From Microcaldota archaeon (GTDB taxonomy: Archaea > Micrarchaeota > Micrarchaeia > Micrarchaeales > Micrarchaeaceae), in assembly GCA_028867845.1 (NCBI GenBank), contig JAGWFU010000015.1, positions 1 to 10,416 on the forward strand: 10,416 nucleotides of DNA. Reading direction: 5' to 3'. Both the position numbers and the translations under genes were made by a program. The notes below the pieces were generated by a model that did no database searches, was not told the origin of the DNA, and worked only from the letters and a program-made list of their open reading frames with translations. Position 1 is the stretch's first letter, and each line of letters starts with the position of its first letter. This document shows positions 5,179 to 10,416 of this stretch, piece after piece.

Positions 5179-5859
5179 ATGCCAACGGCAGGTAGCAGGC
5201 GTAAGGCAAGAGTAGGGCTGCTGGGTGGAATAGGGCCAGAGGCGACAGGTATTTTCTACCTGAGTCTTATAGCAAAACTGCAGAAAAGCGGCAGGGTGCA
5301 GTCTAACACAAACTTTCCGCAGATAGTAGTCAACAGCATAAATGCACCGGAACTTGTGCGCAATACGGAGTTGGGTGCGTATATCAGGGGGCTCAAGCAA
5401 CTCGACGCCTTCGGCGTGGACTTCATAGCCATGGTCTGCAACACCGTCCACTCTTTTTACGAGCCGCTTCAGGAGCAGATAGATACGCCGATAATAGACC
5501 TGAGGCGCGAGGTGCGGGATTTCCTGATAAGAGAGGAAGTGGAATCTGCGGTAGTGCTCGCTACCCCGACATCTCTACAGATGGGGCTGTACGGTGACTG
5601 CAAGGTACGGTATTACCGAATTGAAAGCACCGAAATCGATGCACTCGGCGATGCTGTGCTAAATTTCAACTCAGGAACAGAGAAGGAAAAGCAGAGGACC
5701 ATCGTGGAGCGCATTGCGCACAGATACACAGATATGGGTGCCGAGTTGGTCATATCAGGATGCACTGAGATCAGCTTGATGCTGGAGGACAGCAAGGTGA
5801 ATAAGCTGGACACAATGGACCTGCTTTGCGAGGCCGTTGCAAGGAGGTGCTTGGACTAG
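5179..5859 (+). CDS. Aspartate/glutamate racemase family protein
   Basis: This is a PLP-independent amino-acid racemase using two cysteines as acid and base. The 226-aa protein shows GLLGGIGPEAT (13-23) at the N-terminus, MVCNTVH with C87 as the first catalytic cysteine, PIIDL (104-108), and SGCTEISL with C195 as the second. C87 and C195 lie in the two pseudo-symmetric halves, as in archaeal aspartate racemase, and the length is typical. Aspartate is the likeliest substrate but sequence alone does not settle it. It has its own promoter and structured leader and stands alone between idi1 and psmA. Its codon use is more mixed than in the flanking genes, with fewer runs of AGG and GAG codons, which could mean later acquisition or lower expression. 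No strong Shine-Dalgarno is visible. Confidence 0.88.
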   Translation: MPTAGSRRKARVGLLGGIGPEATGIFYLSLIAKLQKSGRVQSNTNFPQIVVNSINAPELVRNTELGAYIRGLKQLDAFGVDFIAMVCNTVHSFYEPLQEQIDTPIIDLRREVRDFLIREEVESAVVLATPTSLQMGLYGDCKVRYYRIESTEIDALGDAVLNFNSGTEKEKQRTIVERIAHRYTDMGAELVISGCTEISLMLEDSKVNKLDTMDLLCEAVARRCLD

Positions 5860-5911
5860 CCGAGCGAGCTTTGCGTACTCCGGAATACCCATCCGTAGCC
5901 CCAGCCATAGC

Positions 5912-5919
5912 TATATAAA
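5912..5919 (+). promoter_or_regulatory. TATA box for the psmA-exosome operon
   Basis: TATATAAA predicts transcription from about 5941, leaving a leader of about 46 nt before the chosen psmA ATG at 5987. Other AT-rich stretches (5931-5942, 5962-5971) are weaker or badly spaced. The spacer 5860-5986 holds nothing else I can identify. Genes from psmA to rpoP show no later internal promoter of similar quality. Confidence 0.6.
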
Positions 5920-5986
5920 GCTTGTTTTCTTAAATAATATTATCTGATTTATCGGTTTGCTGATTATATTAGATTCGGTGAAATTT

Positions 5987-6682
5987 ATGTATCCAAACGT
6001 TCAAGCGTATGATAGAGGGGTCATGTTCAGCCCCGACGGAAGGCTGTTCCAGGTGGAGTATGCGAAGGAGGCGGTCAGGAGGGGGGCCACCTCGATAGGC
6101 ATAGTGGCGGACCACGGGATAGTGCTCGTGGCGCACAAACCAGTCTTCGACGCGCTCGCCATACCGAGCACTGCTCAGAAGATATTCCGAGTGGACTCCT
6201 ACATAGGTGCCACTTACAGCGGGCTTGTCTCGGACGGCCTGAGGATAATCGGGATGACGAGGGGGAAGACCCAGACCCACAGGATGGTATACGACGAGAC
6301 CGAGTCAGTCGAGACGATAGCGAGGGAGATATCAGAGGAGATGCAGATGGCCACGCAGTACGGAGGGATAAGGCCTTACCCCATATCGCTTCTCGTTGGA
6401 GGCATAGACAAGATACCTCGCCTCTTCGAGGTCGAGCCGGGAGCTTCATACCTTGGCTACAAGGCGGACGCGATAGGCTCGGGCAAGAAGGCGGCTGAGG
6501 AGATACTGGTCAAGAACTACAAGGACGGGATCAGCATGGAGGACTCGCTAAACCTCGGAGTCAGCATAGTGAAGAAGCTCCACGAGGGCAAGCTCACAGA
6601 GAACAACATTGACATTTCTACTATTAAGAAAGACGTTGGATTCGAGATGTTCACAACCGACAAGATAGCTAAGTATCTGTGA
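5987..6682 (+). CDS. psmA: Proteasome subunit alpha
   Basis: Alpha subunits form the outer gated rings of the 20S proteasome. The 231-aa protein has the N-terminal alpha signature YDRGVMFSPDGRLFQVEYA (8-26), then KEAVRRGATSIGI. It also carries TQYGGIRPYPISLLVGGID (123-141), YLGYKADAIGSGKKAAEEIL (start 155) and a C-terminal helix region ending in IAKYL. There is no N-terminal catalytic threonine, as expected for alpha. An in-frame TTG at 5957 would add ten residues, but the ATG at 5987 is preferred: GGTG at 5977-5980 precedes it by 6 nt, and the protein then begins at the conserved region. It is the first gene of the second superoperon block. No beta subunit is in the window. Confidence 0.96.
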   Translation: MYPNVQAYDRGVMFSPDGRLFQVEYAKEAVRRGATSIGIVADHGIVLVAHKPVFDALAIPSTAQKIFRVDSYIGATYSGLVSDGLRIIGMTRGKTQTHRMVYDETESVETIAREISEEMQMATQYGGIRPYPISLLVGGIDKIPRLFEVEPGASYLGYKADAIGSGKKAAEEILVKNYKDGISMEDSLNLGVSIVKKLHEGKLTENNIDISTIKKDVGFEMFTTDKIAKYL

Positions 6683-6703
6683 TCGGAAGTCTCGTGATTT
6701 TGT

Positions 6704-7390
6704 ATGCCATCTCCTAAGGCGGTAATAGCCAAGATGAAGAAGAACGGGGACGAGTTCGAGATATTCGTCCACTCAGACCTCGCCTACGAGTACATAACCG
6801 GCAAGAGGAGCGACCCGCTGGTCGTCCTGGAGGCGGAGGAGATATTCAAGGACGCGAGGAAGGGGGAGAGGCAGAGCGAGGACAAGGTGAAGAAGGCGTT
6901 CGGGACCACTGACATCGGGAAGGTCGCTGACATCATACTCAAGCAGGGCGAGGTGCCTATAACTACGGAGCAAAGGAGCAGGCTGGTCGAGGAGAAGAGG
7001 AAGCAGATAATCGAGATAATAGCGAAGAACTCCATCGACCCGAGGACAAACGCGCCCAACCCGCCACTGAGGGTCGAGAACGCGATGAGGGACGCGAAGG
7101 TCTCAATAGACCCGTTCAAGGGCGCTGCCGACCAGATTGATGACATAGTGAAGAAGATAACGATGATAATGCCGATAAAATTCTCAGTGGCGAAGATCGA
7201 GGTGACGATACCAGCTGAGTTCGCCAACAGGGCATTCGGCACCCTGAAGAAGTACGGCATGAAGTCGGACCAGTGGCTCAACGACGGAAGCCTCCAGGCG
7301 ATACTGGAGTTCCCCGCGGGCATGCAGACAGAGGTCTTCGACAAGATAAACGGCGCCACGCAGGGCAAGGCGCTGATAAAGACGCTGTAA
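6704..7390 (+). CDS. sdo1: Ribosome maturation protein SBDS
   Basis: This is the archaeal homologue of the Shwachman-Bodian-Diamond protein, which works with an EF2-like GTPase to release the anti-association factor aIF6 from the large ribosomal subunit. The 228-aa protein covers all three domains: the N-terminal FYSH domain (about 1-90, with YEYITGKRSD and TTDIGKVADIILKQGEVPIT), a helical middle domain (about 95-165, EKRKQIIEIIAKNSIDPRTNAPNPP), and a ferredoxin-like C-terminal domain (about 170-228). Length is normal. It starts 21 nt after psmA with CGTGAT upstream. Its placement between proteasome and exosome genes is conserved in archaea. Confidence 0.96.
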   Translation: MPSPKAVIAKMKKNGDEFEIFVHSDLAYEYITGKRSDPLVVLEAEEIFKDARKGERQSEDKVKKAFGTTDIGKVADIILKQGEVPITTEQRSRLVEEKRKQIIEIIAKNSIDPRTNAPNPPLRVENAMRDAKVSIDPFKGAADQIDDIVKKITMIMPIKFSVAKIEVTIPAEFANRAFGTLKKYGMKSDQWLNDGSLQAILEFPAGMQTEVFDKINGATQGKALIKTL

Positions 7391-7417
7391 ACATTTACGT
7401 TTGTACAAAGTGATAAG

Positions 7418-8029
7418 ATGAAGCAGATAATTGTGCCTGGAGAGGTGCTCTCGCAGTCACAGGTAAGGATGGACAACGCCTACACCGAGGGGGGAAAGAC
7501 CTACGCCAAGGTGATGGGGCTGTACGACGACGAGCGCAAGGGGATAATACCCCTCGAGGGCCCATGGAAGCCGAGGGTGGACGACATGATAGTCGGCATA
7601 GTCTCGGAGGAGAAGAACAAGGTCTACGAGGTCGACATAGGCTTCTTCGGAAGGACCCTGCTGATAATAGGCAAGTTCGACAGGGAGAGCTACAAGGTCG
7701 GAGACGTGATAGAGGCCTCGATAAAGGACATAGAGGACAGGAAGACTATAATACTCACAAGGGCAAGGCCGCTAGAGGGCGGGACAGTGATGATGGTCAA
7801 GCCCGCCAAGGTGCCGAGGGTGATTGGCAAGGCCAACACCATGGTGAAGCAGATATCGGAGGCCGCGAAGACCTACATAATAGTGGGGATGAACGGAATG
7901 GTATGGATGAAGGGGGGCAACATGGCCCTCGCTGCAGAGGCGATAAGGAAGATAGAGGCCGAGGCGCACATATCAGGGCTTACGGAGAGGATAAAGCTGA
8001 TGCTAGAACAGAACAAACAAGGTAATTGA
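7418..8029 (+). CDS. rrp4: Exosome RNA-binding subunit Rrp4
   Basis: Rrp4 forms the cap of the archaeal exosome and guides RNA into the Rrp41/Rrp42 ring. The 203-aa protein has the three expected domains: an N-terminal domain with IIVPGEVL (4-11), an S1 domain around 60-120 (VGDVIEASIKDIEDRKTIILT), and a KH domain around 130-190 with KVPRVIGKANTMVKQI, where GKAN is the GxxG-like loop, then GMNGMVWMKGG. Start ATG 7418 has AAAGTG exactly 5 nt upstream. The 27-nt spacer after SBDS shows no promoter. Its stop TGA abuts the rrp41 ATG. Confidence 0.96.
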   Translation: MKQIIVPGEVLSQSQVRMDNAYTEGGKTYAKVMGLYDDERKGIIPLEGPWKPRVDDMIVGIVSEEKNKVYEVDIGFFGRTLLIIGKFDRESYKVGDVIEASIKDIEDRKTIILTRARPLEGGTVMMVKPAKVPRVIGKANTMVKQISEAAKTYIIVGMNGMVWMKGGNMALAAEAIRKIEAEAHISGLTERIKLMLEQNKQGN

Positions 8030-8767
8030 ATGGGCTCAAGTGCAAACAAGCCGGAACTGATAATAAACGGCAAGAGGACAGACGGAAGGGACTTCAACGA
8101 GATGAGGCCGTTCAGCATAAAGGCGAACGTGCTCAAGAACGCTGACGGCTCCTGCTACATAGAGTGGGGCAACAACAAGATACTCGCGGCGGTCTACGGG
8201 CCGAAGGAGGTGATGCCGAGGCACATGATGGAAGCGGACAGGGCGATAATAAAGTGCAGGTACGCGATGGCGCCGTTCTCAAGCCTATCGGACCACGGAA
8301 GGACGGGGCCCAACAGGAGGGCCATCGAGATATCGAAGGTGATAAAGGAGGTCTTCGAGAACGTGGTTATGCTTAGGGAGTACCCTGCTAGCGAGATAGA
8401 CGTCTTCATAGAGGTCTTGCAGGGCGACGGCGGGACAAGGGCGGCAGGAATAACTGCGGCAGCTGTCGCGCTTGCGAACGCAGGCATACAGATGAAGGAC
8501 CTGCCCTACGCGATATCGGTCGGAAGGGTAGGCGACCACATAGCGATAGACTTCAACATGATCGAGGACAACTACTCGGACAGCGACATGCCGATGGCGA
8601 TCGCACCGAGGAACAACGAGATACTCCTGCTCCAGATGGACGGGGGACTCGACAAGGCGCAGGTGTCCAAGGCGATACAGATGGCGATAGACGCGGGCAG
8701 CGTGATAACGAAGGCCCAGAGGGATGCGCTCAGCGAGGTATACAGCAACAATGTGAAGGGTGTTTGA
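8030..8767 (+). CDS. rrp41: Exosome catalytic subunit Rrp41
   Basis: Rrp41 is the RNase PH-type subunit that carries the phosphorolytic 3'-5' exoribonuclease site of the archaeal exosome and can also add 3' tails. The 245-aa protein shows the family start RTDGRDFNEMRP (16-27). The phosphate/RNA-binding arginines sit in GPNRRAIE (R96, R97), followed by GDGGTRAAGITAA (132-144). The catalytic-site aspartates in EDNYSDSDMP (D180, D186) have the same 6-residue spacing as D182/D188 of the Sulfolobus enzyme. All key residues are present, so it should be active. The ATG follows the rrp4 stop without a gap, and the rrp42 ATG follows its own stop the same way. Confidence 0.97.
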   Translation: MGSSANKPELIINGKRTDGRDFNEMRPFSIKANVLKNADGSCYIEWGNNKILAAVYGPKEVMPRHMMEADRAIIKCRYAMAPFSSLSDHGRTGPNRRAIEISKVIKEVFENVVMLREYPASEIDVFIEVLQGDGGTRAAGITAAAVALANAGIQMKDLPYAISVGRVGDHIAIDFNMIEDNYSDSDMPMAIAPRNNEILLLQMDGGLDKAQVSKAIQMAIDAGSVITKAQRDALSEVYSNNVKGV

Positions 8768-9553
8768 ATGGAGGCAATAGATGTAGTGAAGACCAATTAT
8801 GTGAAGGAGCTGCTGAACAAGAAGGCAAGGGAGGACATGAGGCAGTTCATGCAGTACAGGAACGTCAGCATAACGACGGGCACGATGCAGAACGCCGAGG
8901 GATCCGCACAGGTTGACCTTGGCAACACAAGGGTAATCTGCGGAATCAAGATGATAGTCGGTGAGCCGATGCCGGACACCCCGAACCAGGGCAACATGAT
9001 GGTTGCGGCAGAGCTTTTGCCCCTAGCCTCGGCGGACTACGAGACAGGACCGCCGAGCCCAGAGGCGATAGAACTCGCAAGAGTGGTCGACAGGGGAATA
9101 AGGGCAGCGCAGAGCATAAACCTGGAGAGCCTGTTCATAGAGGAGGGCAAGGTATGGAGCGTGTTCATAGACCTGTACGTGCTCAACTACGACGGCAACC
9201 TCTTCGACGCATGCACGCTGGCTGCGATGGCAGCATTGATGACAACCAAGGTGCCCAAGTTCGAGGACGGGGAGGCAAAGAGGGAGGACAGGACCAAGCC
9301 GCTCAAGATTGACACTGTGGTAACCTCCACAACGTTCGGGAAGGTGGGCAGCAACCTGCTGCTGGACCTGGACCGCAACGAGGAGAACGCCTCGGACGCA
9401 AGGATAACCATAGCCATTGACGACGCCAATATAAGGGCGATGCAGAAAGGTTTAAGAGGAAGCTTCACCAAAGAGGAGGTAGAAACGCTCATAGACATGG
9501 CCTTCCAGAAGAGGACGGAGCTGAAGAGGGCACTAGAGCAGGCAAGCAAGTGA
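8768..9553 (+). CDS. rrp42: Exosome structural subunit Rrp42
   Basis: Rrp42 is the non-catalytic RNase PH-like partner that alternates with Rrp41 in the hexameric ring and contributes to the RNA path and active-site shape. The 261-aa protein has the longer N-terminal extension typical of Rrp42 (about 1-35), then GTMQNAEGSAQVDLGNTRVICGIK (38-61), DRGIRAAQSINLESLFIEEGKVWSVFIDLYVLNYDGNLFDA (108-148) and a C-terminal helix. It lacks the catalytic aspartate pair of Rrp41, as expected. GGGTG sits exactly 5 nt before its ATG, within the end of rrp41, so translation is probably coupled. Confidence 0.96.
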   Translation: MEAIDVVKTNYVKELLNKKAREDMRQFMQYRNVSITTGTMQNAEGSAQVDLGNTRVICGIKMIVGEPMPDTPNQGNMMVAAELLPLASADYETGPPSPEAIELARVVDRGIRAAQSINLESLFIEEGKVWSVFIDLYVLNYDGNLFDACTLAAMAALMTTKVPKFEDGEAKREDRTKPLKIDTVVTSTTFGKVGSNLLLDLDRNEENASDARITIAIDDANIRAMQKGLRGSFTKEEVETLIDMAFQKRTELKRALEQASK

Positions 9554-9557
9554 TTTT

Positions 9558-9797
9558 ATGGCGAATGCTAGCATCAGATACGGCGCACGCATAAGGAAGA
9601 GGTACAAGGAGGTAATGAAGGACAAGAAGAGGCTCTACAAGTGCGAACTCTGCGGAAAGGAGGCGGTCAAGAGGATAAACACGAGCATCTGGAGGTGCAA
9701 GCACTGCTCCGCGACATACGCGGGGGGGGCGTACACCATGACCACATCGGCAGGCGAGGTGGCCAAGAGGCTCATAAAGGACATCGGTAAGAAGTGA
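9558..9797 (+). CDS. rpl37ae: Large ribosomal subunit protein L37Ae (eL43)
   Basis: eL43/L37Ae is a zinc-ribbon protein of the archaeal and eukaryotic large subunit. The 79-aa protein has the family start RYGARIRKRYKEV (7-19), zinc ligands C29-x2-C32 and C47-x2-C50, the conserved GKEAVKR and IWRCKHC segments, and the AGGAYTMTT signature (55-63). Length is normal to slightly short. It begins 4 nt after the rrp42 stop, and the sequence AAGTGA serves both as the end of rrp42 and as a Shine-Dalgarno core. Confidence 0.96.
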   Translation: MANASIRYGARIRKRYKEVMKDKKRLYKCELCGKEAVKRINTSIWRCKHCSATYAGGAYTMTTSAGEVAKRLIKDIGKK

Positions 9798-9801
9798 TGT
9801 A

Positions 9802-10158
9802 ATGGTCAAGATAACCTTCGCGCCAATAAAGGAACTGATAATACACGAGGCGGTGAAGGTGAGCTATGACGACATTCTGAGGGAGAGGGTCACGCCGTCA
9901 GGAACGGTGCCGCTCTACTGGAGCGAGGGAATGCTATTCAGCTTCTCTTCGGTGCCCATGACAAGGGACATAGTGAAGGACTACCTTCAAGGTACGATAC
10001 ACTGGATGGAGGTCCATTACACAGACATGAAGGAGTACAAGCCGGTGCTGGACCTGAAGGACCAGAACTACGGGGGAGAGCTCAAGATAAGGGTTATAGA
10101 CACGAGCAAGTCCGCGCTTCACAGCGAGGTCGCGAAGTGGTTGAAGATCAAGAAGTGA
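9802..10158 (+). CDS. Unrecognised 118-aa protein in the exosome operon
   Basis: I do not recognise this protein. It is soluble-looking, with no signal peptide, membrane segment, cysteine or obvious nucleotide-binding motif. Pattern reading suggests a mixed alpha/beta fold: an N-terminal strand (1-8), a beta region around GTVPLYWSEGMLFSFSSVP (34-52), a helix near 54-64, strands around HWMEVHYTD (68-76) and ELKIRVIDTS (93-102), and a basic C-terminal helix ending in KWLKIKK. It is rich in aromatic residues, including W40, W69 and W113. It is real: codon use matches its neighbours, and both its junctions have the AAGTGA-N4-ATG arrangement. Its place between L37Ae and RpoP suggests a role in ribosome, RNA or transcription machinery, which is inference only. 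A Pcc1-type KEOPS subunit, sometimes encoded nearby, does not match. Confidence 0.85.
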   Translation: MVKITFAPIKELIIHEAVKVSYDDILRERVTPSGTVPLYWSEGMLFSFSSVPMTRDIVKDYLQGTIHWMEVHYTDMKEYKPVLDLKDQNYGGELKIRVIDTSKSALHSEVAKWLKIKK

Positions 10159-10162
10159 TAAT

Positions 10163-10294
10163 ATGGCTTACATATGCGCTAATTGCGGAAAGACGATAAA
10201 GCAGCTTGACAAGTTCGTCAGGTGCACATACTGCGGGCACAGGATACTCCTGAAGAGCAGGCCCAACCTCTCAAGGGAGATATCTACAGATTAG
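10163..10294 (+). CDS. rpoP: DNA-directed RNA polymerase subunit P (Rpo12)
   Basis: RpoP is the small zinc-ribbon subunit of archaeal RNA polymerase, equivalent to eukaryotic Rpb12, and helps hold the Rpo3/Rpo10 assembly platform. The 43-aa protein has ICANCGK (C5, C8) and RCTYCGHRILLKSRP (C21, C24), the expected C-x2-C...C-x2-C zinc site with the hallmark R-I-L-x-K-x-R-P tail. The size is normal for the family. Start ATG 10163 lies 4 nt after the previous stop with AAGTG 5 nt upstream; stop TAG is at 10292-10294. It is the last gene of the operon visible here. Confidence 0.95.
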   Translation: MAYICANCGKTIKQLDKFVRCTYCGHRILLKSRPNLSREISTD

Positions 10295-10302
10295 ATCTAG
10301 GT

Positions 10303-10416
10303 TTAAGGCACTGTCGATATAGACTCGACTTTGTTTGGGTCTCTGTCACTGAGAGATTCTGATATGACTATAGGTTTTATGCCAGGTATCCATTTTATCA
10401 TCTTGAATTCTTTTCG
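10303..10416 (-). CDS. C-terminal end of an unrecognised protein (partial)
   Basis: An open frame enters from the right edge of the window on the minus strand and ends with TAA at 10305-10303 after 37 codons. The residues include KMIKWIPGIKPIVISESLSD and end in STVP. The stop lies 8 bp from the rpoP stop in a tail-to-tail arrangement, which supports a real gene end. Codon use is more AT-rich than in the ribosomal genes. The W-x-PG-x-KP-IVI stretch is faintly like the C-terminal end of WYL-type regulators, but that is too weak to name. The rest of the gene is outside the window. Confidence 0.6.
   Translation of the reverse strand, partial: RKEFKMIKWIPGIKPIVISESLSDRDPNKVESISTVP

Noticed and set aside
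5957..5986. TTG start ten codons upstream for psmA
   Set aside because: No Shine-Dalgarno precedes it; GGTG lies just before the ATG at 5987 and the conserved alpha-subunit N-terminus begins there.
1..10416. CRISPR arrays, insertion sequences, prophage genes, defence or toxin genes
   Set aside because: No direct-repeat arrays, transposase motifs or terminal inverted repeats were seen on either strand. The window is housekeeping DNA plus the isomerase/racemase cassette.
10303..10416. WYL-domain regulator as the identity of the right-edge gene
   Set aside because: Only 37 residues are visible and the resemblance is limited to a few positions, so no name was given.

Overview
This window is archaeal chromosomal DNA. 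Evidence: an SRP (7S) RNA gene, aIF2-beta, aIF1A, an Orc1/Cdc6 initiator, archaeal RNase P proteins, a proteasome alpha subunit, SBDS, the exosome subunits Rrp4/Rrp41/Rrp42, ribosomal protein L37Ae and RpoP, with TATA boxes about 26 nt before inferred starts. Codon use is rich in AGG (Arg) and ATA (Ile), genes are short for their families, and spacing is tight. A small-genome DPANN archaeon such as a Micrarchaeota lineage fits, but that placement is a low-confidence inference; no 16S or lineage-specific marker is present.

Layout. 24-406, minus: tRNA-Ser(GCT) and, upstream of it in the same direction, the SRP RNA. 475-1218, plus: aIF2-beta and aIF1A, diverging from the SRP RNA across a 68-bp spacer. 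1308-3382, plus: orc1/cdc6, then RNase P proteins Rpp30 and Pop5. 3351-4445, minus: type 2 IPP isomerase, overlapping the 3' end of pop5. 4506-5039, plus: type 1 IPP isomerase, divergent from the type 2 gene. 5179-5859, plus: an aspartate/glutamate racemase family gene behind a structured leader. 5987-10294, plus: psmA, SBDS, rrp4, rrp41, rrp42, rpl37ae, an unrecognised 118-aa protein and rpoP. 10303-10416, minus: the C-terminal end of an unrecognised protein running off the window.

The Rpp30-Pop5-PsmA-SBDS-Rrp4-Rrp41-Rrp42-L37Ae-RpoP order is the known archaeal exosome/proteasome superoperon (RNA processing and decay, ribosome maturation, protein turnover, transcription). Here it is split after pop5 by a cassette of about 2.6 kb carrying two unrelated isopentenyl-diphosphate isomerases and a racemase.

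Translation starts follow a clear rule: a (G)GTG core exactly 5 nt before the start codon, which supports TTG starts for aIF2-beta, rpp30 and idi2. At the last three junctions of the superoperon the core overlaps the upstream stop codon (AAGTGA-N4-ATG), suggesting coupled reinitiation. I found no clearly new multi-gene system. The best leads are the unrecognised coupled protein between L37Ae and RpoP, the paired Idi1/Idi2 genes, the hairpin leader before the racemase, and unusual details of the SRP RNA.
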